From an uncultured Oscillospiraceae bacterium (GTDB taxonomy: Bacteria; Bacillota; Clostridia; Oscillospirales; Oscillospiraceae), in the NCBI GenBank assembly GCA_947626315.1, contig CANQRQ010000010.1, positions 1-64,000 of the forward strand: a stretch of DNA of 64,000 bases, given 5' to 3'. Numbering within the stretch: position 1 is the stretch's first letter; the number at the start of each line of letters is the position of its first letter. A model generated the notes under the pieces. It saw only the letters and a list, made by a program, of their open reading frames with translations, did not search any database and had not been told where the DNA came from. This document shows positions 1-8,302 of the stretch, one piece after another. Made by a program: the position numbers and the translations under genes.

Positions 1-2
1 CG

Positions 3-2426
3 TCAGGGGCTTGCTTTGCTATGCCTTTTTTTCCTGGCCTGTTCTACGTTTTGCGCTCGTTGATTATTTTCACAGTAATCCTCCGTTTTTACCGTAAAGT
101 CCACTATCACGCTCTCCGTCTGGGGGCAGGAGATGGTGACCCGCGCGGCGCCCGCCGGGCCCAGGGTCCGCAGATAGCTCCCGCAGGCGCCGCCCTCGGC
201 GGTGACTACCTCCGGCCCCACCAAGGCCGCCGGGCCCTCCACGGAAAAGCGCACCGGCAGCTGGGCGTAGGGGGCCGAATTGCCGAACTCGTCCAGGATC
301 CGCACCCGCAGAGCGGCCAGGTCATAGACCTCCCCCTCCCGCAGCGCCGTGTGGCTGGGCCGGACCTCCAGATGCAGCCGGGCCGAGGGGGTCCTGGTCA
401 CGGAGGCCAGGGTTTTCCCGCCCGTCACCGCGTCAAAGCGCCAGACGGTGGCCTCTCCGCCCCAGTTGCCCACATATTTGTGGTAGAGCTCCACCCCGTC
501 CTGGAAGCGCAGCTTGTACCGGAGCATGCAGGCGAGCATCCTCAGCCTGTCCGCCGCCGGCATCCCCGCCAGGCCGTGTTTTTTGGCCGAGAGCAGGCAG
601 GCCCGCAGGGCCGCCGCCTTGTCCGGGGGGAAGCCCTCCCGGGTCTCCAGCAGGCAGCCGATGGTGTCCTCCACCGGCATGGGGCCGTGGGGCAGGCCCT
701 TCCAGCCTTTGGGCTCCAGGCTGGTCACATAGTCCCCGTTTTTGTACAGGTCCACCCGCTCCGCGTTGGTAAAGACGTAGACGGGCCCGGTCTGCCCGCC
801 GGGGTAGTCCCCGATGTCCATGGAGGAGCCGGTCTCCAGCACAGGGGCCTCCTCCCCCTGGGAGGCGTAGAGGGCCGCGGCCAGCTTGGGGTTGCGGAAG
901 GCGTCCAGCACCCCATGGTAGCAGATCCGGTCCCCGGAGCCGAAGTCCTTGTGGGTGGGGTAGTCGAACATGCACCAGGCGAAGAAGCCCGCGTGTCCCC
1001 CGTCGGACAGAGCGGCGTCCAGTACCCGGGCGTGGCGCAGAGCCTGCTCCTGCCGGCGCTCCCAGTTGTCAAAGGGCTTGGTGGGGTACATGTGCCCGTT
1101 GCACTCGGAGATCAGCAGCGGCTTGTTCCGGTCCGGGCAGACCTCCTGTTTGGGCTTGGCTCCGGCGTTCTGCCCGGTGTGGGAGAAGTCGTTATAGGCG
1201 TAGACGTCCTCCAGCAGATGGCTCTTTTCCAGATAGCGGACGCCGGAGGTGGCCCGGCTGGGGTCCAGCGCGTGGGCGATGGCGTTGGTGCGGGTATAGA
1301 AAAGGTCGTCGTCCAGGCTCTCGTTGATCCGCACGCCCCAGAGAATGACGCTGGGGTGGTTCCGGCACTGGAGGATCATCTCCCGCAGATTTTCGCAGGC
1401 CTGGTCCTTCCAGGCCGCGTCCCCGATATGCTGCCAGCCGGGCAGCTCCGTGAAGACCAGCAGGCCCTCCCGGTCGCACTCGTCCAGAAAATAGGGGCTC
1501 TGGGGGTAGTGGCTGGTGCGGACGGCATTGCACTGCAGCTCATGCTTCAGAATCCGGGCGTCCTCCCGCTGGAGCGCCTCCGGCACGGCGTAGCCCAGAT
1601 AGGGGAAGGACTGATGCCGGTTCAGCCCCCGGAGGAAGAGCTTCTCTCCGTTGAGATAGAAGCCGTCGGCCTTAAATTCCGCTGTGCGGAAGCCGAAGAG
1701 CGTCTCCTGGACGTCGCCCTCCCGGCCGTCCTCCAGCAGGGTCACCCGGCAGCGGTACAGCTCCGGCGCCTGGAGGGTCCAGGGCCTGGCCGAGGGCACA
1801 TAGAGGGTGACCTTTGTCTGGCCGGGTCCGCCGGTGTGCCGGGCAGCCGGCGTGCCCGCGGCGTCAAAGATCTCAAAGCGCAGCCGGTCCCGGGGGCCCA
1901 GCTCCGCCGTGCAGGAGACGGCGGCCGTGTCCAGGGACGGGGTATGGACAAACAGCTCCGAGAGCAGCTTCTTCGGCCGGATATCCAGCCACACGTCCCG
2001 GTACAGCCCGCTGTAGGTCAGATAGTCGATCACAAAGCCGAAGGGCGGGACGGAGGGGTTCTCCGTGCTGTCCAGCCGGACGGCGATCAGGTTTTCCTCC
2101 CCGAAAACCGCCGCGTCCCCCAGCTCCACCCGGAAGGCGGTATAGCCGCAGCGGTGGGTCAGCAGCTCCCGGCCGTTGCAATAGACCGTGGCGATATGGG
2201 CCGCCCCGTCAAACTGCAGGAAGACCCGCTGACCCGCCGCCCCGGCGGGCAGAAACAGCTTCCGCCGGTAGCCGCAGAGCAGCTCATAATCCGCCGGGTC
2301 CGCGTAGTGCAGAGGCAGCTCCCGGCCGCAGTGGGGCAGGCGCACCGGCTCTCCGGCACCGCCGCCCCGGCCGAAGACCGGGCTCCAGTGGGAAGTGAAT
2401 TCCCAGCCGTTGTTGATTCTCTCCAT
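3..2426 (-). CDS. Glycoside hydrolase family 2 protein (beta-galactosidase/beta-glucuronidase type)
   Basis: An 807-residue GH2 enzyme that would hydrolyse beta-glycosides, probably galactosides or glucuronides. It has the GH2 order: N-terminal jelly-roll sugar-binding domain (about 1-170), an immunoglobulin-like domain, a TIM barrel (about 250-530) and C-terminal Ig-like domains. The acid/base Glu is likely E369 in WGVRINES and the nucleophile E441 in LISECNGH. No signal peptide is present, so it should be cytoplasmic and act on imported glycosides. The start is supported by GGGAGGA eight bases upstream. It follows a TRAP operon on the same strand, but a strong terminator and its own promoter separate them. 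The exact substrate cannot be read from sequence. Confidence 0.9.
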   Translation of the reverse strand: MERINNGWEFTSHWSPVFGRGGGAGEPVRLPHCGRELPLHYADPADYELLCGYRRKLFLPAGAAGQRVFLQFDGAAHIATVYCNGRELLTHRCGYTAFRVELGDAAVFGEENLIAVRLDSTENPSVPPFGFVIDYLTYSGLYRDVWLDIRPKKLLSELFVHTPSLDTAAVSCTAELGPRDRLRFEIFDAAGTPAARHTGGPGQTKVTLYVPSARPWTLQAPELYRCRVTLLEDGREGDVQETLFGFRTAEFKADGFYLNGEKLFLRGLNRHQSFPYLGYAVPEALQREDARILKHELQCNAVRTSHYPQSPYFLDECDREGLLVFTELPGWQHIGDAAWKDQACENLREMILQCRNHPSVILWGVRINESLDDDLFYTRTNAIAHALDPSRATSGVRYLEKSHLLEDVYAYNDFSHTGQNAGAKPKQEVCPDRNKPLLISECNGHMYPTKPFDNWERRQEQALRHARVLDAALSDGGHAGFFAWCMFDYPTHKDFGSGDRICYHGVLDAFRNPKLAAALYASQGEEAPVLETGSSMDIGDYPGGQTGPVYVFTNAERVDLYKNGDYVTSLEPKGWKGLPHGPMPVEDTIGCLLETREGFPPDKAAALRACLLSAKKHGLAGMPAADRLRMLACMLRYKLRFQDGVELYHKYVGNWGGEATVWRFDAVTGGKTLASVTRTPSARLHLEVRPSHTALREGEVYDLAALRVRILDEFGNSAPYAQLPVRFSVEGPAALVGPEVVTAEGGACGSYLRTLGPAGAARVTISCPQTESVIVDFTVKTEDYCENNQRAQNVEQARKKRHSKASP

Positions 2427-2459
2427 GGCGTGCTTCCTCCCGTATGAGCTGTTTTTCCT

Positions 2460-2488
2460 ATACTATGCTATAGCGGTCTTTTTTTCAA
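2460..2488 (-). promoter_or_regulatory. Sigma-A-type promoter of the GH2 gene
   Basis: On the minus strand TTGAAA (2483-2488) is followed after 17 bases by TAGTAT (2460-2465), about 30 bases before the GH2 start. The -10 lies inside an imperfect palindrome, CTATACTATGCTATAG, which could be an operator. Confidence 0.55.
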
Positions 2489-2495
2489 GAACAAA

Positions 2496-2530
2496 AAGTA
2501 AAAAATGCGGCCGCTCGAAAGAGCGGCCGC
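2496..2530 (-). terminator. Intrinsic terminator of the first TRAP operon
   Basis: A perfect 10-bp stem (GCGGCCGCTC / GAGCGGCCGC, 2507-2516 with 2521-2530) closes a 4-base loop and is followed on the minus strand by ATTTTTTAC. It sits just past the dctM stop codon. Confidence 0.9.
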
Positions 2531-2552
2531 TGAGGCTCGTAGCTTCTGTTTA

Positions 2553-3827
2553 TCAGACAAAGGCGCCCAGGGCGGTGATCAGCTGGGGGAAGGCAATCAG
2601 AATGGCGATGACCACGAAGGCCCCCAGGATATACCAGAGCAGGTACTTCATGGTCTGGCCGACCCGGATATGCATCAGGTCCGCCGCCACGTAGATGCAC
2701 ATGCCCACAGGCGGGGTCACCAGGCCCACGCCGATCACGACCGTCACCAGTACGCCCAGAACGATGGGATCCACCCCCACGCTCATAGCGATGGGGTAGA
2801 CAATGGGCATGAACAGGGTCAGCGCCGCGATAGACTCCATAAACATGGTGACCAGGAAGAACAGCAGCAGGATCATGATCAGGATCACGGTGGGGTTGGT
2901 GCTGAAGCCCAGCATGACGCCGGTGAGCCACTTGTCAAAGCCGGCGGTGGTGAGCAGGATCGTATAGAGCTTGGCGCCGCCGATCACCACGAAGATGCGG
3001 GCGGAGACCCGGACCGTCTCGGTAAAGGCAAACTTGATATCCTCCCACTTCAGCTCCCGGTAGACCAAGCCGCCGCAGATCAGACCGTAGACAACGGCGA
3101 TGGCGCCCGCCTCGGTGGGGGAGACGATGCCGGAGGTGATGGTGCCGATGATGATGACGGGCATCAGCAGGGCCGGCCAGCTGCTCAGGAAGGTGCGGCC
3201 CACCTCCTTGAGCTGGAACTTGCCCGGCTCCGGCTGCACATGCTCTTTTTTGGCGAAAATGTAGGAGATCAGCATCTGGGAAATGCCCAGCAGAACGCCG
3301 GGGAGAATGCCGCCCAGGAACATGCGCCCGGTGGAGATGCCGCAGATACCGGCAATTACCACCATGGGGATGCTGGGCGGAATGATGATGCCGATGGTAG
3401 AGGAGGCGCCCGTAACGGTGACGGTGAGCTCCTTGGAGTAGCCCTTTTCGATCATGGAGGGCATAAACATGCCGGAGACGCCGGCGGTGTCCGCCACGGC
3501 GGAGCCGGAGATGCCGGCGAAGATCATGGAGGCCAGCACGTTGACATGGGCCAGGCCCCCGTAGATGTGGCCCACAATGGAGTAGCAGAAGTCCATCAGG
3601 CGCTTGGAAATGCCGCCCTTGGACATAGTATAGCCGGCGAAGGTGTAGAGGGGGATAGCCAGGAGGGCCCAGCTGTTCATGCCCTCAAAAATGCGCTGGG
3701 TGATGGTGACCGCGTTGCCGCCGCCCAAAAACAGGACGCCGCCCATGGCGGACAGGCCCAGGGAGATGCCGATGGGGACACCCAGCACCATCATCACCGC
3801 GAAGCTGATCAATAACCAGGCGATCAT
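2553..3827 (-). CDS. dctM: TRAP transporter large permease, DctM family (system 1)
   Basis: A 424-residue, highly hydrophobic protein with the length and about 12 membrane spans of DctM, the ion-coupled transport subunit of a tripartite ATP-independent periplasmic-type (TRAP) transporter. Family features include the conserved GISGSAVADTAG stretch near residues 100-115 and the repeated PTEAGAIA-like segment. Its ATG overlaps the end of dctQ by four bases, so translation is coupled. It is the last gene of racemase-dctP-dctQ-dctM and is followed by a clear terminator. The substrate is probably a small carboxylate such as a sugar acid. A second, divergent TRAP set lies at 7.0-10.1 kb. Confidence 0.95.
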   Translation of the reverse strand: MIAWLLISFAVMMVLGVPIGISLGLSAMGGVLFLGGGNAVTITQRIFEGMNSWALLAIPLYTFAGYTMSKGGISKRLMDFCYSIVGHIYGGLAHVNVLASMIFAGISGSAVADTAGVSGMFMPSMIEKGYSKELTVTVTGASSTIGIIIPPSIPMVVIAGICGISTGRMFLGGILPGVLLGISQMLISYIFAKKEHVQPEPGKFQLKEVGRTFLSSWPALLMPVIIIGTITSGIVSPTEAGAIAVVYGLICGGLVYRELKWEDIKFAFTETVRVSARIFVVIGGAKLYTILLTTAGFDKWLTGVMLGFSTNPTVILIMILLLFFLVTMFMESIAALTLFMPIVYPIAMSVGVDPIVLGVLVTVVIGVGLVTPPVGMCIYVAADLMHIRVGQTMKYLLWYILGAFVVIAILIAFPQLITALGAFV

Positions 3828-4327
3828 TCGGCAGATCCCTCCTTCTTATCCTTTTTCTCCGTGACGGTCACCAGCAGGTGGACCAGAGCGGAGACGGCGC
3901 ACAGCACGCCCGCCACCGGGAAGATGGAATACACCTGACCCATGGTGAACTGGCGCATGGTGGAGACCTTCTGGACAGCTTTGCGGGAGAGCTCGCCGCC
4001 GCTGTAGGCCAGGATGCAGTAAAAGGCGATGAGGGCTACGTCCACGATGATTTTGGCGATCTTCTCCCCGCCGGGGATCTTGGCGGCGATGCTGTCCACC
4101 GCCTCCACCTGCAGGTTGGTCCCCATGGCGGCCACGCCCGCCGCGCCGATCAGCATGGCCCAGACGTTGGCGTACTGGCTGAACTCCATGTACCACTTGA
4201 AGCCGCCTACCGCGGGAATCAGCCGCAGGACCACGTTGGCCACCAGCACCAGGAACATGACGGCCAGAAGGATACTGGCCACGGCGGTGGTGAGCCGGTC
4301 GATCCAGGTTTGAATTTTCTTTAGCAT
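3824..4327 (-). CDS. dctQ: TRAP transporter small permease, DctQ family (system 1)
   Basis: A 167-residue membrane protein with four predicted spans, the usual size of DctQ, which pairs with DctM and helps dock the substrate-loaded DctP. The conserved family region around FKWYMEFSQYANVWAMLIG (residues 43-61) is visible. GGAGAG lies upstream of the ATG at a normal distance. It overlaps dctM by four bases and is separated from dctP by 133 bases holding an 11-bp hairpin. Confidence 0.93.
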   Translation of the reverse strand: MLKKIQTWIDRLTTAVASILLAVMFLVLVANVVLRLIPAVGGFKWYMEFSQYANVWAMLIGAAGVAAMGTNLQVEAVDSIAAKIPGGEKIAKIIVDVALIAFYCILAYSGGELSRKAVQKVSTMRQFTMGQVYSIFPVAGVLCAVSALVHLLVTVTEKKDKKEGSAE

Positions 4328-4360
4328 AGGCTCGCTCTCCGTTTCTTCAGGATTTACGGA

Positions 4361-4397
4361 GAAAGGCCGCGGATACGAAACGGTAGCGCGGCCTTTC
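4361..4397 (-). promoter_or_regulatory. Intercistronic hairpin between dctP and dctQ (system 1)
   Basis: GAAAGGCCGCG (4361-4371) and CGCGGCCTTTC (4387-4397) form a perfect 11-bp stem. No U-run follows on the minus strand, so it is not a full terminator. It probably stabilises the dctP message or partly attenuates transcription so that the binding protein is made in excess. Confidence 0.5.
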
Positions 4398-4460
4398 CTT
4401 CTTTACTTATTCCTTTGCTTACAACTTTGCTTCCAACGTGGAACGGGTCCGAAGAAAAGC

Positions 4461-5543
4461 TCAGGCTCTGGCGGCCTTCCACTCGGCCAGCTGGTCCAGC
4501 AGATCGCCGTAATCGCCGGCGTTCTCCTCCAGGACGGAGGCGGTCGCCTCGGCGAAGGGAGCCAGGTCAGGATTGTTGATCTCCATGCCGGCCTCCTCCA
4601 GCAGAGCCACGAAGTCGTCGGACTGCTGACGGTTGAGCTCACGGTCCTTCTCGGCGGAGGACACGGCGGCAGCGGTGATGATCTCCTGCTGCTCGGCGGT
4701 CAGCGTCTGCCACACGCTCTCGGCGATGGCGAAGCACATGCCGGAGTAGATGTGGTTGGTGACGGACAGATACTTCTGAACCTCATAGAGCTTGTTGTTG
4801 TAAATCACGGGGATGGGGTTCTCCTGCGCGTCATAGGTGCCCTGCTGCAGAGCCTGATACAGCTCGTTGAAAGCCAGAGGCTGGGGGTTGGCACCCAGGG
4901 CAGTCATGGTGGCCATGATGACAGGGTTCTCAGGGGTGCGGATCAGCATGCCGGCCATGTCGGCAGGGGCCTCCACGGGGCCCTTGCTGTTGGTGACGCA
5001 GCGGAAGCCGTTGCAGTAGTGGGCCAGAACGCGGATATTTTGGGGAATCAGCAGGTCTTCGGCGGCCTTCTCAATGTCGCTGTCCATGAAAGCCCAGGCT
5101 TCGTCGAAGTCGGCAAACTGGAAGGGCAGGGCGGAGATGCCCATCTCGGGCACCAGGGTGGCAAAGTTGGAGGCGTCGGAGATGATCACGTCCACGGTGC
5201 CGGAATCCAGAACCAGGGAGTTGATCAGGTCGGCGTCGCCGCCAAGCTGGCCGGAGGGATAGAGCTCGCCGGTGACGGCGCCGCCGGTCTTCTCGGTGAT
5301 CTCGTCAATGAACTGGAGGGCGCCGATGGCGCGGGGGTCCTCTTCATTGGTGGAGATGCCGATCTTCAGAACGATGGCGTCGGCAGCGGGCGCCTCGGCA
5401 GCGGGTTCTTCAGCGGCGGGCTCTTCGGCGGCGGGTTCCTCAGCCGCAGGAGCCTGGGTGGCGGGGGCGGAGCTGCCGCCGCCGCAGGCGGCCAGGGCAA
5501 AGACCATCGCCAGCGCCAGGAGCAGTGCGAGAAGCTTCTTCAT
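4461..5543 (-). CDS. dctP: TRAP transporter substrate-binding lipoprotein, DctP family (system 1)
   Basis: A 360-residue extracytoplasmic binding protein that captures substrate for the DctQM permease. It begins with a lipoprotein signal (MKKLLALLLALAMVFALAAC, lipidated Cys20), then a low-complexity linker of repeated Ala-Ala-Glu-Glu-Pro units (to about residue 55), then the DctP domain, which includes QENPIPVIYNNKLYEVQKY. The start at 5543 is preferred over the longer frame from 5567 because AAAGGAAG lies eight bases upstream and the signal peptide begins there. The signal and linker are nearly identical to those of the second DctP at 8982-10067, but the binding domains differ. Confidence 0.93.
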   Translation of the reverse strand: MKKLLALLLALAMVFALAACGGGSSAPATQAPAAEEPAAEEPAAEEPAAEAPAADAIVLKIGISTNEEDPRAIGALQFIDEITEKTGGAVTGELYPSGQLGGDADLINSLVLDSGTVDVIISDASNFATLVPEMGISALPFQFADFDEAWAFMDSDIEKAAEDLLIPQNIRVLAHYCNGFRCVTNSKGPVEAPADMAGMLIRTPENPVIMATMTALGANPQPLAFNELYQALQQGTYDAQENPIPVIYNNKLYEVQKYLSVTNHIYSGMCFAIAESVWQTLTAEQQEIITAAAVSSAEKDRELNRQQSDDFVALLEEAGMEINNPDLAPFAEATASVLEENAGDYGDLLDQLAEWKAARA

Positions 5544-5619
5544 GGTGTTTTCTTCCTTTCGTTTCATTTTGTCTTATGTTTTATTGCCGGAGAGGCAAAA
5601 AACCGAAGGGAGGGGGGAT

Positions 5620-6291
5620 TTAAAGCGCGCCCTTGCTCTCCAGGGCGGCCTTCAGCGCGGCGGCGCCGAAGCGGGGGCTGCCCAGGAAGGACTTGCCGAA
5701 GACGGCCTCCAGATGGGGCTCGGCATAGGCCATGCTGCCCTGGGCCAGAACCACCACGTCCACCCGGTCCACGATCGCCTTGGCGGCCTCGGTGAGCCGG
5801 GCGCGGAACTGCTCCTGGTCCAGGCCGAAGGCCCCGTCCACCAGGCAGTCTACCAGCTCCACGTGCTTACCGGCCTCCCGGGCGACACGGGCCACGGTGT
5901 TCTTGGTGGGGGTAAGGGTGGTGGGCAGGGTCGCCATCACGCCGATGCGGCTGCCCCGGCGGACGGCCTCCCGGCACATCTCCTCGTCCACCCGGACGAT
6001 GGGCACGCCCAGATAGCGGGCCGCGTCCTGGGCGCAGTCCGCCACTTCGCCCACGGAGGAGCAGACGTTCAGCAGCGCGTCACAGCCGGCCTGCACCGCG
6101 TCCATATACATGGCGATCAGCCGGGCGGCGGGGGCGGCGGTCACATAGCCCGCGTCCCGCACATCGGCGAGAATGCTGGGGTCCTGCAGGCTGTAGAGCT
6201 CCACGCCTTCGCCCAGCTGTTTTTTGACTTCCTCTTCCACCGTCTCGATCAGCTCGGGGGTGGTGCTGGTATAGATAAGACCAACCTTCAT
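5620..6291 (-). CDS. Aspartate/glutamate racemase superfamily protein
   Basis: A 223-residue member of the Asp/Glu/hydantoin racemase superfamily, whose enzymes racemise or isomerise acids through two cysteines at the domain interface. The first cysteine is present (LNVCSSVGE, about residue 82). The second, normally inside a VLAC-like motif, is replaced: the matching segment reads VVVLAQGSMAYAE. It may therefore be a decarboxylase-, isomerase- or lyase-like variant rather than a two-cysteine racemase. It is the first gene of the TRAP-1 operon, with GAGG before the ATG, and so probably acts on the imported acid. Function beyond the family is unknown. Confidence 0.8.
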   Translation of the reverse strand: MKVGLIYTSTTPELIETVEEEVKKQLGEGVELYSLQDPSILADVRDAGYVTAAPAARLIAMYMDAVQAGCDALLNVCSSVGEVADCAQDAARYLGVPIVRVDEEMCREAVRRGSRIGVMATLPTTLTPTKNTVARVAREAGKHVELVDCLVDGAFGLDQEQFRARLTEAAKAIVDRVDVVVLAQGSMAYAEPHLEAVFGKSFLGSPRFGAAALKAALESKGAL

Positions 6292-6322
6292 GGCATTTCC
6301 TCGAATCTAAAAGAATAGTTAC

Positions 6323-6382
6323 ATCCTACATACTATGTTATGAGCTTGTCTTAATGTTACAACGCTTCGGCCCATCTGTAAA
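6323..6382 (-). promoter_or_regulatory. Promoter and operator of the racemase-TRAP1 operon
   Basis: TTTACA (6377-6382) and TAACAT (6354-6359) are 17 bases apart on the minus strand. Just downstream of the predicted start, ATCCTACATACTAT (6323-6336) matches 12 of 14 positions of the perfect palindrome found before the transketolase genes. Upstream of the -35, TTCCAA is shared with the ADH-TRAP2 promoter. Confidence 0.55.
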
Positions 6383-6537
6383 TTGGAAGGTATAACAATA
6401 ATTGGCGGCCAAGATTAAGCAGATTGCCCAAAAGAATGCCCGGCCGGGCCCCGCTGGAAAAAAGACCGGGACTGTAGCAAAACGAGAAGTTGAGCTGCAG
6501 TCCCTTGTTGTGTTAAAGGACGGAGAGAATTTTTCGA

Positions 6538-6922
6538 AGATAAACGAAAGTTTATAGGAGGAAGGACACCTTTCTCGGCTCGTCTCCTTTGGTCACCAGC
6601 GGAAACTTGGTTTTGTCTCTTGGTGACTTTGTTCGCTTTCTTTGCCTTGCCGCAAAGAAAGCGAACCGAAAGAAAAGGCACCCGGGGAAGTTTCCCCGGG
6701 GCCCCTCCGGGAGCAATGTACAGCAGATCCGTTCTTAGGTCGCCCTTAATCTTTCTTGCTGGTTTACCCCGGTGCAAACATTGGCAGAAGTCGCTCCTAC
6801 GGTCGCACGCACATACCTACAAGGCTCGCTGGGTGCTCAATTACCTGCACACCATCATGGCTCCCCTGTGTAAGGGGAGCCATGATGGCGCGGAACTTAT
6901 TCCTATAAACTTTCGTTTATCT
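6538..6922. repeat. MITE-like structured repeat, copy A
   Basis: A 385-bp noncoding element bounded by perfect 21-bp terminal inverted repeats (6538-6558 and 6902-6922, core TAAACGAAAGTTTATA). Each end can itself fold as a small hairpin with a four-base loop. Inside are three stems: P1 (6592-6598/6621-6627), P2 (15 bp, 6631-6645/6652-6666) and P3 (8 bp, 6681-6688/6693-6700). The copy at 28469-28791 has the same layout, and P2 shows compensatory changes between the two. Copy A also contains an extra 16-bp perfect hairpin near its right end. No transposase or credible ORF is encoded. Confidence 0.8.
6852..6888. repeat. Perfect 16-bp hairpin nested in repeat copy A
   Basis: CCATCATGGCTCCCCT (6852-6867) pairs exactly with AGGGGAGCCATGATGG (6873-6888) around the loop GTGTA. 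Copy B lacks this segment, so it is an insertion or an alternative end module. Confidence 0.7.
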
Positions 6923-6950
6923 GCAAAGAGCAACCTTTTTTGCAGATTAA

Positions 6951-6978
6951 GAGGCTGCAGCAGAATGATTTGCTGCAG
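6951..6978 (-). terminator. Probable terminator of the second TRAP operon
   Basis: A 10-bp stem, GGCTGCAGCA / TGCTGCAGCC, lies 30-60 bases past the dctM stop. Only a weak TCTT follows on the minus strand, so termination may be partial. Confidence 0.45.
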
Positions 6979-7009
6979 CCCCGCGCAGACTGTGGACAAA
7001 CAGAGAAAA

Positions 7010-8302
7010 TCAGTGGATCAGCAGATTGGGAAGCCAGGTGACGGTGACCGGAACGAAGGTCACCAGGATCAAAGCGATGATCAGCGGAATATAGAAGGGG
7101 AGCATGGCTTTGATCATCCGGTCCAGAGAGATGTTGGCGACCTTGGCGGTGGCGTAGAGGCACATGCCCACCGGCGGGGTCAGCAGGCCGATCATCAGGT
7201 TCAGCACGATCATGACGCCCAGATGGAGCAGATCGATGTTCAGGGCGCCGGCCATGGGGGCCAGGATGGGAACCAGAATGATCAGCGCGGCATTGGTCTC
7301 CATAAAGCAGCCGATCACCAGGAAGAACACGTTCAGCAGCAGCAGGATAACGGTCTTGTTCTGGGTAACCGTGAAGATCATGTTCATGAACTTGGTGGGC
7401 AGCTGGGTCCGGGTGAGCAGATAGCCGTAGAGAGCGGAGGTGCACACAATGAACATGATGCTGGCGGATTCCTTGGCGGTGTCTCGCAGGATCAGGGCGA
7501 AGTCCTTCCAGCTGATCTCCCGGTACACGAACATGGTGAGGATAAAGGCGTAGAGAGAGGCCACCGCGGCGCCCTCCGTGGGAGTGAACACGCCGGAGAG
7601 AATGCCGCCGATGAGGATGATGGGGGTCAGGAGCGGGAAGAACGCGTGGCGGAAATCCTCCCACAGCACCCGGCCGGTGGGGAACTTGTTCCGGGGATAT
7701 TTCCGCCTGACAGCGAAGATGTAGACCATCACGCTCAGGCAGATACCCACCAGAATGCCGGGGACAACGCCGCCGATCAGCAGCTTGGCGATGGAGACGC
7801 CCCCGGCGGAGACGCCGAAGACGATCAGCGGAATGCTGGGCGGGATGATAGGGCCGATGGTGGAGGAGGCGGCGGTGATGGCGGCGGAGAAATCCGTGTC
7901 AAAGCCCTCGTTTTCCATGGCCTTTATTTCAATGGTGCCGAGACCCGCCGCGTCGGCCACGGCGGAGCCGCTCATACCGGCAAAAACGATGCTGGCCAGA
8001 ACGTTCGCGTGGCCCAGGCCGCCGGGCACCCAGCCGATGACGGTATTGCAGAATTTAAAGATGCGGGTAGTAATGGAGCCGGTGTTCATCAGCTTGCCGG
8101 CCAGCAGGAAAAAGGGAATGGCCAGCAGCGTGAAGTTGTTGGCGGAAAAGGCCAGCTTGGTGGCGATGGTGTCAAAGGGGAGGTTGCCGATGCCTCTTGT
8201 GAGGATCAGAACCAGGATAGAGACCAGGCCGATGGCATAAGGCGCGCCGAAGCCCAGAAGGAAGAGCAGCACCAGGCCGATGAGAAATACCGCGATGATC
8301 AT
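7010..8302 (-). CDS. dctM: TRAP transporter large permease, DctM family (system 2)
   Basis: A 430-residue, strongly hydrophobic DctM-type permease with the GMSGSAVADAAGLG family stretch near residue 110 and the expected number of spans. Its ATG overlaps the end of dctQ by four bases. It closes the ADH-dctP-dctQ-dctM operon. The sequence differs clearly from the first DctM, so this is a second transporter rather than a fresh duplicate. Shared promoter elements suggest that both transporters respond to the same regulator. Confidence 0.95.
   Translation of the reverse strand: MIIAVFLIGLVLLFLLGFGAPYAIGLVSILVLILTRGIGNLPFDTIATKLAFSANNFTLLAIPFFLLAGKLMNTGSITTRIFKFCNTVIGWVPGGLGHANVLASIVFAGMSGSAVADAAGLGTIEIKAMENEGFDTDFSAAITAASSTIGPIIPPSIPLIVFGVSAGGVSIAKLLIGGVVPGILVGICLSVMVYIFAVRRKYPRNKFPTGRVLWEDFRHAFFPLLTPIILIGGILSGVFTPTEGAAVASLYAFILTMFVYREISWKDFALILRDTAKESASIMFIVCTSALYGYLLTRTQLPTKFMNMIFTVTQNKTVILLLLNVFFLVIGCFMETNAALIILVPILAPMAGALNIDLLHLGVMIVLNLMIGLLTPPVGMCLYATAKVANISLDRMIKAMLPFYIPLIIALILVTFVPVTVTWLPNLLIH

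Noticed and set aside
21..2447. Long plus-strand ORF of 808 codons opposite the GH2 gene
   Set aside because: Its translation is rich in Pro, Arg, Gly and Gln with no domain, and it exactly mirrors a well-formed GH2 gene. It is a by-product of high GC.
5395..5460. Short tandem DNA repeats considered as a possible CRISPR or satellite
   Set aside because: They are 15-bp codon repeats that encode the AAEEP lipoprotein linker in frame, also present at 9900-9965.
6538..6922. Target-site duplication around repeat copy A
   Set aside because: No convincing direct repeat flanks the inverted ends, so recent transposition cannot be shown from this copy alone.
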